A DNA stretch of 64,000 nt. Origin: DYRG01 sp041161065 (GTDB lineage Bacteria > Pseudomonadota > Gammaproteobacteria > Beggiatoales > Beggiatoaceae). Under the pieces are notes generated by a model. That model worked only from the letters and a program-made list of their open reading frames with translations. It had not been told where the DNA came from and searched no databases. Each line of letters starts with the position of its first letter. The stretch's first letter is position 1. Position numbers and translations under genes: made by a program. The stretch lies in contig JBEAVE010000006.1 of the NCBI GenBank assembly GCA_041161065.1, positions 71,941-135,940 of the forward strand, given 5' to 3'. Of this stretch, positions 26,581 through 35,522 are shown piece by piece.

Positions 26581-28686
26581 ATGGATACCTTAAAAACGAC
26601 TGATTTATGCAACATTTTTGTAGCACTGGCGCGCTTTTACAACAAACCTCTCTCTGCGGGTGTGCTTTGTCGGGAGGTGATTGGCGAAGAATTAACCCCT
26701 AATAAATTCAAAGAGATAGCCCATAATGCAGGGTTTAGCAGTGCCTTTGTGAAGCGAACAATCTCCAATTTTCAACCCTTTGAATTACCTGCTATTTTAA
26801 TTCTCAATAATCAGCAGTCAGTTTTGTTGCTAAAATACAACGATACAACCTGCCAGATTTTGACCGCCGATCACCCCGACACGCCCCAAACGATTTCAAC
26901 CCATGACTTAAATTACAGTGGTCATAGTTTTTTGGTGCGTCCGCGCCGTTGGTTTGACCTGCGCAGTGCCGATTTTTTCACCCCCCGCGCGCATTGGTAT
27001 TGGCAAACCATTTGGCAAGCGTGGGCATTGTACGGGGAAGTGGTGCTTGCTTCCTTAATAATCAATGTGTTGGGATTAGCGATCCCGTTATTTGTGATGA
27101 ATGTCTACGATCGGGTCGTGCCAAATCAAGCCCTAGAAACATTATGGGTTTTTGCGATTGGCATTGGAATCGTGTTAATTTTTGACGGAATTTTGCGAGG
27201 ATTGCGCGGCTATTTCATTGATATTGCAGGAAAACGCGCGGATCGACAATTATCAAGACGGGTATTATCGCATTTGTTGCACACCCCGCTCGCCAATCAA
27301 CCGCCGTCCATCGGCAGTTTTGCCAGCCATTTGCACGAATTTGAAAGTTTCCGCGATTTCTTCACGTCCGCCGTCTTATCAACGTTAATTGATATTCCTT
27401 TTAGTGCATTGTTTATAATCGTTATTTTTATTTTAGGCGGACAATTAGCAATCATTCCGTTATTTGCAATGTTACCTGTTTTATTGTTTAGTATTTTGTT
27501 ACAATTCCCTTTGCAAAAAAACATTGGAGAAACCCTGCGTGCTTCAACTCAAAAACAAGCAATGTTAATTGAAACATTGAACGGTTTAGAAACCATTAAA
27601 ACGCTAGCGTCTGAACAGAGCATTTTGCAACGTTGGGCGGGTTTAATTGATCACGCTGCGAAATACAGTTTGCGTTCAAAAAGTTGGTCGGCAATGAATG
27701 TTCACGTTGCGCTATTTGTTCAACAGTTTTCTTATGTTTCAATGGTCGTTTTTGGGGTTTATTTAATTACTAATGGTGCATTAACGGTTGGGGGTTTGAT
27801 TGCGTGCACGATTTTGAATGGACGCGCCCTTGCACCTCTAACTCAAATTGCGGGTTTATTAATGCGTTATCAACAATCAAAAACGGCATTTCAAGCGTTA
27901 AATAAAGTCATGGCGCAACCTCAAGAACATTCTATAGAACAATCTACCTTAGAAACGCCCATTTTAACAGGAGAACTTACCTTTAAACAACTGCATTTCA
28001 TTTATCCTAATGCACCTCAACCCAGCTTAAAAGAAATAAACTTACATATCAAAAGCGGAGAAAAAGTGGGTATCATTGGGCGCACAGGTTCAGGTAAAAG
28101 TACTTTAGCAAAATTATTATTAAATTTATATCAACCTTCAGAAGGAAATGTATTAGTCGATGGATTAGATGTGCGACAATTTGATCCCATAACTATTCGC
28201 CAGCAATTAGGTTATGTTCCTCAAGAAATTACGCTGTTTTATGGAACAATTCGTGATAATTTAATTATGGGTTCTCCTTTGGTCACTGATCAACAATTAT
28301 TGCAAGCAATTCGGATTGCAGGCATAGAGGAATGGTTGCAACGTTATCCGTTAGGTTTAGAAATGCCCATTGGAGAAAATGGACGGGGTTTATCAGGAGG
28401 ACAACGCCAAAGCATTGCATTAGCCAGATCATTAATCAATAATCCTAATATTTTATTATTTGATGAACCCACCAACGGATTAGATAATCAAGCGGAAGAA
28501 CAATTCAAACAACGATTACAACCTTATTTGGTGACTAAAACATTATTGTTAATTACCCACCGTGCAAGTTTGTTAAATTTGGTCGACCGATTGATTGTAC
28601 TCGATAATGGAAAAATTATCGCTGATGGTGCTCGAGACGTTATTTTACAAGCTCTTTCAAATGGACAGATAAAAACTCATGCGTGA
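26581..28686 (+). CDS. Type I secretion ABC transporter (LapB/LssB type, inactive C39-like domain)
   Basis: 701-aa inner-membrane export ATPase. The N-terminal 130 residues form a C39-like domain: the catalytic Cys-Gly motif and the His of true C39 peptidases are not seen (LCNIFVALARFYNKPLS), so it should bind rather than cut the substrate. A six-helix transmembrane domain (about 155-440) precedes the ATPase with Walker A GRTGSGKST, Q-loop VPQEITLF, signature LSGGQRQS and Walker B ILLFDEPTNGLD. Such transporters export RTX adhesins with a HlyD-type adaptor and TolC; neither partner gene nor an RTX substrate is adjacent. Its end overlaps uvrD by 8 bases. Confidence 0.9.
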   Translation: MDTLKTTDLCNIFVALARFYNKPLSAGVLCREVIGEELTPNKFKEIAHNAGFSSAFVKRTISNFQPFELPAILILNNQQSVLLLKYNDTTCQILTADHPDTPQTISTHDLNYSGHSFLVRPRRWFDLRSADFFTPRAHWYWQTIWQAWALYGEVVLASLIINVLGLAIPLFVMNVYDRVVPNQALETLWVFAIGIGIVLIFDGILRGLRGYFIDIAGKRADRQLSRRVLSHLLHTPLANQPPSIGSFASHLHEFESFRDFFTSAVLSTLIDIPFSALFIIVIFILGGQLAIIPLFAMLPVLLFSILLQFPLQKNIGETLRASTQKQAMLIETLNGLETIKTLASEQSILQRWAGLIDHAAKYSLRSKSWSAMNVHVALFVQQFSYVSMVVFGVYLITNGALTVGGLIACTILNGRALAPLTQIAGLLMRYQQSKTAFQALNKVMAQPQEHSIEQSTLETPILTGELTFKQLHFIYPNAPQPSLKEINLHIKSGEKVGIIGRTGSGKSTLAKLLLNLYQPSEGNVLVDGLDVRQFDPITIRQQLGYVPQEITLFYGTIRDNLIMGSPLVTDQQLLQAIRIAGIEEWLQRYPLGLEMPIGENGRGLSGGQRQSIALARSLINNPNILLFDEPTNGLDNQAEEQFKQRLQPYLVTKTLLLITHRASLLNLVDRLIVLDNGKIIADGARDVILQALSNGQIKTHA

Positions 28687-31003
28687 ATTAGAAAAAGTAG
28701 CTTATTTAGTTGAATCTTTAAATCCTCAACAACGCGAAGCGGTAACATCGCCCGCTGGAAATGTTTTAGTGTTAGCGGGAGCAGGCAGTGGAAAAACTAA
28801 AGTTTTAACGCATCGTTTTGCGTGGTTAATGGAAGTAGAAAAGATTTCTCCACAAGCCATTTTAGCGGTAACATTTACCAATAAAGCTGCAAATGAAATG
28901 CGGGAGCGTTTGAACAAACTTTTACATTTGAATCCGCGTAATTGGTGGGTAGGAACTTTTCATGGTTTGGCGCACCGTTGGTTGCGACAACATTGGCAGG
29001 AAGCAAACTTACCACAATCATTTCAAATCCTCGATAGCGATGATCAATTACGCATTATTAAGAAAATATTAAAAGAAAGTTTGAAATTAGATGAAAAAGT
29101 GTGGATTCCTGTGCAAATTCAAGGTTACATTAGTCGCGCTAAAGATCAAGGATTTCGTCCGCCTTATGTAGAAACCTTTGATAATTATTCTCGAACGATG
29201 AAAATGATTTATGAAACCTACCAACAATATTGTGATCAAAATGGTTTAGTAGATTTTGGTGAATTATTACTAAGAGTGTATGAACTTTGGCATTATAATC
29301 CTAATTTATTAGCATATTATCAGCAGCGTTTTCCTCACATTTTAGTCGATGAGTTTCAAGATACTAATAATATTCAATATGCGTGGTTGCAACAGTTAAT
29401 GGGACAAACAGGTTACGCATTTGTCGTGGGTGATGATGATCAATCAATTTATGGTTGGCGTGGTGCAAAAGTAGGTAATGTTCGGCGATTTCAAAAAGAT
29501 TTCTCAAATGTGCAATTAGTGCGTTTAGAACAAAACTACCGTTCTACTAAAACTATTTTAGCAGCGGCGAATGCATTAATTGAGAAAAATAATTCAAGAA
29601 TGGGTAAGAAACTGTGGACTGAAGGTCATGCGGGTGAACCATTACGTTTGTTTAATGCAATGGATGAAAAAGAGGAAGCTCGTTTTATTGGTGAACGCAT
29701 TCAACAATGGGTTTCTCAGAACAAACAACATAAGGATTGCGCGATTTTATATCGTTCTAATGCACAATCGCGAATTTTGGAGGAAACGTTAATTCAACTG
29801 CGGTTGCCGTATCGAATTTATGGGGGATTACGTTTCTTTGAACGTCAAGAAATCAAAGATGCTCTCGCTTATTTGCGTTTATTAACGAATCAAAATGATG
29901 ATACTTCCTTTGAAAGAGCAATTGCAGTTCCTCCACGTGGCATTGGCGATGTGACAATGGAAAAATTGAGAGAATACGCTCGCCAACATCAAGTTTCTTT
30001 ATGGCAAGCAACTGATGCTTTAGTTCAAGAAAAACGTTTTTTTCAAAACTTAAAAAGCCAAGTAAATCAACCGCTTTCATTATTAGAGGATACAGAAAAC
30101 GCTAGTTTAATTTCTCACGAACTAAATCCGAGAGCAATTAATTTATTGCGCAATTTTTTAGAAATGATTTTAACTCTGCGTAAAACAACTGCACAAATAC
30201 CTTTACATCAATTAGTCTCAGCCGTTTTAATTCAAACAGGATTGCTCAAATTTTATCAAGAAAAAAAAGGCGAAAAAGAACAAATGCGTGCAGAAAACTT
30301 ACAAGAGTTAATTAATGCTGCAAAAGGATTTGAAGTTGATAGCACGGAGGGTTTGATACCCTTAATTGCATTTTTGAGCAACGCCGCATTAGAATCGGGA
30401 GAAAAACAAAGTGATCCCAATCAAGATGCAGTGCAATTAATGACATTACACGCGGCAAAAGGTTTGGAGTTTCCAGTGGTGTTTCTTTGTGGATTAGAAG
30501 AAGGTTTATTTCCTCACATAATGTCTTCACAAACAGTTGAAGATTTAGAGGAAGAACGCCGCTTATGTTATGTTGGAATTACTCGAGCAATGCAGCATTT
30601 GTATTTGAGTTATGCAGAAAGCCGTTCAATGCGTGGTTCAACCAGTTTTACTCGCCCATCTCGATTTCTAGGAGATATTCCAAAAACTTTGATTGAGGAT
30701 ATTCGTTTAAAAACCCCCATTGTAAAACAAAATGCCTTTTCACCTGCTCCGCCACGTTGGGAAAATAAAAATCGGTTTGAATCCTATAAATCTCAGATAG
30801 ATCAATCTATAACTAAACCTCAAGCATGGGTTGATCCGAAAGCTAGTTTTAGAATTAACCAAAAGGTTAAACATGAGAAGTTTGGGGTTGGAATCGTACT
30901 AGCAAATGAAGGAAAAAATGAACAAGAGCGAGTATATATTGATTTTGGAAAACAGGGTAAGAAATGGCTGGTTTTAAGTTACGCAAATTTGCAACTTGTA
31001 TAA
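28679..31003 (+). CDS. uvrD: DNA helicase II UvrD/PcrA-type
   Basis: 774-aa superfamily 1 3'-5' helicase used in nucleotide excision and mismatch repair. Motif Q LNPQQREAV, motif I AGAGSGKTKVL, Ia TFTNKAANEMRERL, II VDEFQDTN, III GDDDQSIYGWRGA, IV LEQNYRST, V LMTLHAAKGLEFPVVF and VI ERRLCYVGITRA are all present. A Tudor-like RNA-polymerase-binding tail (about 720-774, VKHEKFGVGIVLANEG) closes it, as in UvrD/PcrA and unlike Rep. The ATG overlaps the ABC transporter gene by 8 bases, so the two are cotranscribed though unrelated in role. Confidence 0.95.
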   Translation: MRELEKVAYLVESLNPQQREAVTSPAGNVLVLAGAGSGKTKVLTHRFAWLMEVEKISPQAILAVTFTNKAANEMRERLNKLLHLNPRNWWVGTFHGLAHRWLRQHWQEANLPQSFQILDSDDQLRIIKKILKESLKLDEKVWIPVQIQGYISRAKDQGFRPPYVETFDNYSRTMKMIYETYQQYCDQNGLVDFGELLLRVYELWHYNPNLLAYYQQRFPHILVDEFQDTNNIQYAWLQQLMGQTGYAFVVGDDDQSIYGWRGAKVGNVRRFQKDFSNVQLVRLEQNYRSTKTILAAANALIEKNNSRMGKKLWTEGHAGEPLRLFNAMDEKEEARFIGERIQQWVSQNKQHKDCAILYRSNAQSRILEETLIQLRLPYRIYGGLRFFERQEIKDALAYLRLLTNQNDDTSFERAIAVPPRGIGDVTMEKLREYARQHQVSLWQATDALVQEKRFFQNLKSQVNQPLSLLEDTENASLISHELNPRAINLLRNFLEMILTLRKTTAQIPLHQLVSAVLIQTGLLKFYQEKKGEKEQMRAENLQELINAAKGFEVDSTEGLIPLIAFLSNAALESGEKQSDPNQDAVQLMTLHAAKGLEFPVVFLCGLEEGLFPHIMSSQTVEDLEEERRLCYVGITRAMQHLYLSYAESRSMRGSTSFTRPSRFLGDIPKTLIEDIRLKTPIVKQNAFSPAPPRWENKNRFESYKSQIDQSITKPQAWVDPKASFRINQKVKHEKFGVGIVLANEGKNEQERVYIDFGKQGKKWLVLSYANLQLV

Positions 31004-31039
31004 CCTAAAAAGCCATTTGTAAATATTGTTAAAGTTATT

Positions 31040-31204
31040 TTATTTTTCTTGGGTATCATTGGTGTTGTGTTCGGGGAGTTGTTTCTCGACTTCTTGTTCC
31101 AAAGATTTGATTTGACGTTCTAAGCACAGTTGCTCAAATTCTAGGCGTTTAATCCTTTCTTGTAAGGCTTTCTGAATGATATTTGGTGCGGATTTGAGAG
31201 ACAT
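31040..31204 (-). CDS. Small coiled-coil protein
   Basis: 54-aa open frame starting MSLKSAPNIIQKALQERIKRL with a GGAGGAAAGGTG site right before the ATG at 31204. Nearly the whole protein is one charged heptad-type helix (LEFEQLCLERQIKSLEQEVE) with a polar tail. It is not identified with a known family; size and style recall SlyX-like small coiled coils, but no diagnostic residues are seen. It lies 21 bases downstream of moeB on the same strand, so it probably shares its transcript. Confidence 0.55.
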   Translation of the reverse strand: MSLKSAPNIIQKALQERIKRLEFEQLCLERQIKSLEQEVEKQLPEHNTNDTQEK

Positions 31205-31225
31205 CACCTTTCCTCCATTAAATGA

Positions 31226-31978
31226 TCATTTGAATTGTGAAGAACAAATTGGGCAATCTGCATCTTTTGGGACTTTAATTGTGCGCCATTCCATTGTGAG
31301 CGCGTCCATAATTAAAAGTTTTCCACATAATGTGTCGCCAATGTCGAGTAAAATCTTAAGTGTTTCAGCGGCTTGCAAACTTCCAATGACCCCTGTTAAA
31401 GGTGCAAAAATGCCCAACCGAGAGCAAGTGTCGCCTTCACCCCCTATATCTTTATAAATACATTCATAACAAGGACTTAGCGGTTGTTGGGGATTGAAAA
31501 CGGTGAGTTGGGCTTCAAAACGAATTGCCGCGCCAGAAACTAAGGGTTTTCTCGCTTTAACGCACGCCCGATTGATTGCAAAACGGGTTGGAAAATTATC
31601 ACTGCAATCTAAAACAACATCGGCTAAAAAAACTTGTTTCTCCAACATTTCATCGTCTAATAAATAATCTAGTGCAATGATGTCAATATCGGGGTTTTGA
31701 GCCTTTAAACGTTGTAAAGCAGAGGAGGCTTTTGTTTGACCCAAATGATCCGTGGTGTGTAAAATTTGTCGTTGTAAATTAGAGAGTTCCACGCGATCGT
31801 AATCACAAATCACTAATTGTCCAATGCCCGCCGCCGCTAAATAAAGGGCTGCCGGCGACCCTAAACCGCCTAATCCAATGATAAGAACGCGCGATTTCAA
31901 TAATTTCATTTGACCGATTTCTCCAACTTGAGGAAGAAGGATTTGACGGCTATAACGTTGTGTTTGTAATTCGTTCAT
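31226..31978 (-). CDS. moeB: Molybdopterin-synthase adenylyltransferase MoeB (ThiF/HesA family)
   Basis: 250-aa E1-like adenylyltransferase that activates the C-terminus of a ubiquitin-like sulfur carrier, MoaD by the closest family. It has RYSRQILLPQVG, the nucleotide-binding GLGGLGSPAALYLAAAG, the Asp/Arg/Lys set in DYDRVELSNLQRQ, DCSDNFPTRF, and the zinc Cys pairs CYEC and CPIC. ThiF is a close relative, so the carrier could also be ThiS. Molybdopterin would be needed by the nitrate reductase encoded 18 kb away. dnaQ is divergent, 51 bases from its start. Confidence 0.9.
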   Translation of the reverse strand: MNELQTQRYSRQILLPQVGEIGQMKLLKSRVLIIGLGGLGSPAALYLAAAGIGQLVICDYDRVELSNLQRQILHTTDHLGQTKASSALQRLKAQNPDIDIIALDYLLDDEMLEKQVFLADVVLDCSDNFPTRFAINRACVKARKPLVSGAAIRFEAQLTVFNPQQPLSPCYECIYKDIGGEGDTCSRLGIFAPLTGVIGSLQAAETLKILLDIGDTLCGKLLIMDALTMEWRTIKVPKDADCPICSSQFK

Positions 31979-32029
31979 AATATGATTTCTGTGTTATGCT
32001 TTTGGGCTATTTTAATCAAGGAAAATAAT

Positions 32030-32752
32030 ATGCGACAAGTCGTTTTGGATACCGAAACAACCGGTTTAGACCCTAAAAATGGTCATCGTATCATTGAAAT
32101 TGGTTGCGTTGAACTTTTTAATCGTCAAATTACCGGGCAAACTTTTCATACCTATTTGCAACCAGAGCGCGAAGTCGATCCAGACGCAATGAAAGTGCAT
32201 GGAATTACCAATGAATTTTTATTGGACAAACCTCTTTTTAACGATATTGTAGATTCATTTCTGAATTTTGTAAAAGATGCCGAATTAATTATTCATAATG
32301 CACCTTTCGATGTGGGGTTTCTCAATCATGAATTAAAACAGTGGAAAACAGAACAACTACCTATCGATAAAACAAATCAAATTTTGGATACATTAGTATT
32401 AGCTAGAAAATGGTATCCCGGGCAAAGAAATAGTTTAGATGCTCTGTGCAAACGTTTTAATATTGATAACACCCAACGTCAATTACACGGCGCATTACTC
32501 GATGCACAAATTTTAGCAGAAGTTTATTTAGCAATGACAGGTGGACAAGTTGTTTTATTAGCCCACAGCGAAAATGCCCAACATATTAAAAATACTGAAA
32601 TTCGTCGAATTGACAAAAACCGCTCACAGTTGCCAATTGTTTTACCAACACCTGAAGAACTCGCAGAACATCATCAACGTTTATCGGTAATTAATAAAAA
32701 GAGCAACGGACAATGTATATGGTTGCAACAATTAGAACAACAGGTGCATTAA
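32030..32752 (+). CDS. dnaQ: DNA polymerase III epsilon subunit (3'-5' proofreading exonuclease)
   Basis: 240-aa proofreading exonuclease of the replicative polymerase. Exo I is VLDTETTGLDP, Exo II HNAPFDVGFLNHEL, Exo III epsilon HGALLDAQILAEVY, giving the DEDDh set. The start at 32030 (MRQVVLDTE) is chosen for the AAGGAAA site before it and the standard N-terminus; the open frame reaches back to 31982. The tail (about 185-240) would carry the polymerase-binding segment. rnhA, the usual neighbour, is not here; a TPM gene follows after 5 bases. Confidence 0.96.
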   Translation: MRQVVLDTETTGLDPKNGHRIIEIGCVELFNRQITGQTFHTYLQPEREVDPDAMKVHGITNEFLLDKPLFNDIVDSFLNFVKDAELIIHNAPFDVGFLNHELKQWKTEQLPIDKTNQILDTLVLARKWYPGQRNSLDALCKRFNIDNTQRQLHGALLDAQILAEVYLAMTGGQVVLLAHSENAQHIKNTEIRRIDKNRSQLPIVLPTPEELAEHHQRLSVINKKSNGQCIWLQQLEQQVH

Positions 32753-32757
32753 TTTTT

Positions 32758-33996
32758 ATGAAAAAAGGGTTATTACTTTTAATATTTTTTGCATCAATAC
32801 AAACAGTGCAAGCAATCCAAATTTATCAATGGAAAGATGTGAAAGGAACATGGCAATTTACAGAATATCCTCCTTTGGCAGGTGTTCCCTATCAATTAAA
32901 AGAACTACCCGATAATGTAACGGTTTATAAATCAGAGGAAAAACCCGCCGATGAGAAATCAAAAGATATTGAAAAAATAGGAAAACCTGTGGCGATAGAA
33001 AAAGTAGAAAAGTCTGAAGAAATCATTAAACCCGTAATTATTCCTGATGCGCGCACGGAAAAAATTTCTCCCATTTCAAATGAAAAAAAAGTGCCTGAAA
33101 CGAAACAACCTATTTCTGAAGAACCTGTCGTTGTTATAAAAAAACCTTCTTTAATTAAGGCGCAACGCCAAAGCCGTTATGTGTCCGATTATGCGCAATT
33201 ATTATTGTTAGAAGATCGCCAACGATTGCAAGAAATTTTAGAACAATTTGAACGACAAACAGGCATAGAAACTACCATTTTTACTTGTTATACCTTGGCA
33301 GATTATGAAGGGGGTTTGACAGGTGTCGATAATTTTAGTGCACAGCTTTTGAAAGAATGGCAATTAAAGCAGGGGATTTTAATCGTAATTGTTTTATTAG
33401 ACAAACAGTTACACATTAAAACTACTTCACAATTTAACAAAGAAGAACAACATAAAATTCAAAATATTCGGGAGGAAATTTTAATTCCAACGTTTAAACA
33501 AGGACATTTCAGTGAGGGTTTGTTAAAAGCAGTGCAACAAATCATTTATTTATTAAAACCGCCGCCTGTTTTGAAAAATAAAGAACAGACCGCCGATAAT
33601 AGAAAAGAAACTTATTATAAAAGAGAGGATTATTGGTTAGAAATGGTTTTAATATTGGGTTTGTCATTATGGTGGGCGATCATTCGTTTGTGGCGGCGGA
33701 GAAAAAATCGTTGTCCACAATGCGCCGGAAAATTACAAAAAGTTAAATTAAATCAAGAGTTTATTGCTTTGCGTTGTACGATTTGTGGCACACAATTAAT
33801 TTTAGCTCCCGCCCATTCACCTCGATATTGGCAACGTTGCCCTTCGTGTAGTAATTCTGCTTTTCATGTAAAATCATGGTGTTGGGATAATAATGAACGG
33901 CTTATTATTGCGCGAGAGTGCCAAGTGTGTGGTTTTAAGCGTCAGGAAAAAGTAAGGTTTTTATCGGCGCAAAACTCCGTCGATGATGCGGCGTAA
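32758..33996 (+). CDS. DUF4124-TPM-zinc ribbon membrane protein
   Basis: 412-aa exported, membrane-anchored protein with an unusual domain chain. A signal peptide (about 1-20, LLLLIFFASIQTVQA) leads into a DUF4124-like segment (IYQWKDVKGTWQFTEYPP). A Lys/Glu/Pro-rich linker and a TPM domain follow (about 138-270: YVSDYAQLLLLEDRQRLQEIL and HFSEGLLKAVQQII), then one TM helix (about 300-316) and two zinc ribbons on the far side (CPQCAGKL/CTICGTQL; CPSC/CQVCGF). TPM proteins such as those for photosystem II repair assist membrane protein turnover, but this fusion's role is unknown. The start at 32758 gives the signal peptide. Its 3' end overlaps the convergent rnhB by 62 bases. Confidence 0.72.
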   Translation: MKKGLLLLIFFASIQTVQAIQIYQWKDVKGTWQFTEYPPLAGVPYQLKELPDNVTVYKSEEKPADEKSKDIEKIGKPVAIEKVEKSEEIIKPVIIPDARTEKISPISNEKKVPETKQPISEEPVVVIKKPSLIKAQRQSRYVSDYAQLLLLEDRQRLQEILEQFERQTGIETTIFTCYTLADYEGGLTGVDNFSAQLLKEWQLKQGILIVIVLLDKQLHIKTTSQFNKEEQHKIQNIREEILIPTFKQGHFSEGLLKAVQQIIYLLKPPPVLKNKEQTADNRKETYYKREDYWLEMVLILGLSLWWAIIRLWRRRKNRCPQCAGKLQKVKLNQEFIALRCTICGTQLILAPAHSPRYWQRCPSCSNSAFHVKSWCWDNNERLIIARECQVCGFKRQEKVRFLSAQNSVDDAA

Positions 33997-34570
33997 CACC
34001 TTGTTTTTGAAGAGCTTGTCGATGTTCAAGTGTGCCATAACCCGCATTGCGATCCCAGCCATATCCCTGATAAATTTGCGATAATTGCCGCATTAAACGA
34101 TCTCTGGAAACTTTTGCGATAATTGACGCACAAGCAATGCTATAACAGTGTTGATCACCGCTAATAATTGGCGTAATTTTTTTTCCAAACGGATGATTTT
34201 TAGGAAGTTTTCCGTCCATCAAAATATAATCAATAGGTTGCAAACGTTGTAATGCACGCTGCATTGCCAGAAAAGTTGCCCGCAGAATATTTAGGCGATC
34301 AATGTCGGCAACCGACGCAATACCAATTGAAAACGCAAGGGATTGTTGTTTGATCAAGGGGCACAGTTGTTCGCGTTGTTTGGCAGAAAGTTTTTTAGAA
34401 TCCGTTACTTGCGAAATTGGCGTGCAATCGGCGGGTAAAATGACGGCGGCGGCGATCACGGGTCCGCTCAAACAGCCGCGCCCCACTTCGTCGATGCCGA
34501 CCACGCGCGTCAAACCTGTTTTCCAAAGATTTTGTTCGTAATGAAGGGTGGGTGGGCTGCTTTTTAACAT
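33935..34570 (-). CDS. rnhB: Ribonuclease HII
   Basis: Type 2 RNase H (211 aa) that cuts RNA in RNA-DNA hybrids and misinserted ribonucleotides. Hallmarks are VVGIDEVGRGCLSGPVIAAAV, DSKKLSAKQRE, ILMDGK, GDQHCYSIACASIIAKVSRD and the C-terminal HHRRSFAP. The ATG at 34570 is preferred; a GTG at 34582 is also in frame. The last 62 bases run antisense to the end of the TPM gene; since both reading frames keep conserved residues to the end, the overlap looks real. Confidence 0.95.
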   Translation of the reverse strand: MLKSSPPTLHYEQNLWKTGLTRVVGIDEVGRGCLSGPVIAAAVILPADCTPISQVTDSKKLSAKQREQLCPLIKQQSLAFSIGIASVADIDRLNILRATFLAMQRALQRLQPIDYILMDGKLPKNHPFGKKITPIISGDQHCYSIACASIIAKVSRDRLMRQLSQIYQGYGWDRNAGYGTLEHRQALQKQGVTPHHRRSFAPIKTLLFPDA

Positions 34571-34613
34571 GATTTCTGGCACACTATCAATTTTGAGGAG
34601 TTTTACGCATCAA

Positions 34614-35126
34614 ATGGCGAGCATTCATCAAATGCAAATGAGTTTTGTCCCGCAGCAAGATCGGTTATTATTTCGTTTGAGCACGACTGATCACGCGGAG
34701 TTTCGTTTTTGGCTAACGCGCCGTTATGTTAAGTTGCTCTGGTCTGGGTTATTGCAACAGTTAGAAATGGCGCAACCGTATCAAAACCCCGATATTAGAG
34801 CAACAGTGGCAGCAACTCAGCATCAACAAGTGATTGCAAATACTGATTTCAAAACGGAATATCAAGAGAAAGAAATTACGCATTTTCCTTTAGGTGAAGA
34901 AACCATTTTAGCCCCGCGTCTGCAGTTTAAACGAACCCCTCAAGGAACGCAAATATTGTGTATTCACCCAACTGAAGGACAAGGATTGGAAATCGCGGTT
35001 GATAACCGTTTGATGCACTCTTTGTGTAATCTGCTTTCACAGTGTTTGAAAGTTACCAATTGGGATTTATCTTATGAGCTTACAACCTCATTTCCCGTTC
35101 CTAAACCTTTTCAAAACAACCCTTAG
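34614..35126 (+). CDS. Conserved proteobacterial protein of unknown function
   Basis: 170-aa soluble protein. The N-terminal part (MQMSFVPQQDRLLFRLSTTDHAEFRFWLTRRYVKLLWSGLLQQL) has the style of a small conserved proteobacterial family without known role. The rest looks beta-rich and ends in a Pro-rich tail. No catalytic motif, signal peptide or membrane helix is visible. The chosen ATG at 34614 has a GAGGAG about 13 bases before it, rather far, so the start is not certain. It opens a chain of four unnamed genes leading to lptF, and a new gene begins 11 bases after its stop. Confidence 0.6.
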   Translation: MASIHQMQMSFVPQQDRLLFRLSTTDHAEFRFWLTRRYVKLLWSGLLQQLEMAQPYQNPDIRATVAATQHQQVIANTDFKTEYQEKEITHFPLGEETILAPRLQFKRTPQGTQILCIHPTEGQGLEIAVDNRLMHSLCNLLSQCLKVTNWDLSYELTTSFPVPKPFQNNP

Positions 35127-35137
35127 AGGAAATCACC

Positions 35138-35518
35138 ATGGGAATTAGTTTAGAAGACATTAAAAATGCAATGAATAATTTAATCAATTTAGACATAAGA
35201 ACTATTGTAGGAGAAGTCGATTTTGATAGCAAAGGAAAAATGCAACCCACCGCAAACTCAAAACAAATGGTGAGTCGGTTGAATTTATTAGACGGCGACA
35301 TTACAACCGCATTTCCCGAAGACTTTTTACAAATGCCATTAGATAGTGTTAGAAGTTTTCATGCGTTGCGTGAACGTCAAGCAATGGAAATTGTGCAAGG
35401 AAATATTAGAGCATTGCAACATCTTGTGGGTTTGATAGATACCTTAGATCGCCAAGAAAAAGCCGATAAAAATGATCACAAACCGCGTGTAGAAACGCCA
35501 CCCACTCAACCTATTTAA
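35138..35518 (+). CDS. Hypothetical protein, unknown cluster gene 1
   Basis: 126-aa soluble protein not assigned to a family. It starts MGISLEDIKNAMNNLINLDIRTIVGEVDF behind a TTAGAGGAAA site. The first 100 residues predict mixed alpha/beta with a long helix near ALRERQAMEIVQGNIRALQHLVGLI; the last 25 are charged and probably flexible. Its N-terminal LxxLDIRTIVG resembles the LLTLEVNTIVK in the next protein, hinting at a shared fold element. The next gene starts 4 bases after the stop. Confidence 0.55.
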   Translation: MGISLEDIKNAMNNLINLDIRTIVGEVDFDSKGKMQPTANSKQMVSRLNLLDGDITTAFPEDFLQMPLDSVRSFHALRERQAMEIVQGNIRALQHLVGLIDTLDRQEKADKNDHKPRVETPPTQPI

Positions 35519-35522
35519 TCTT

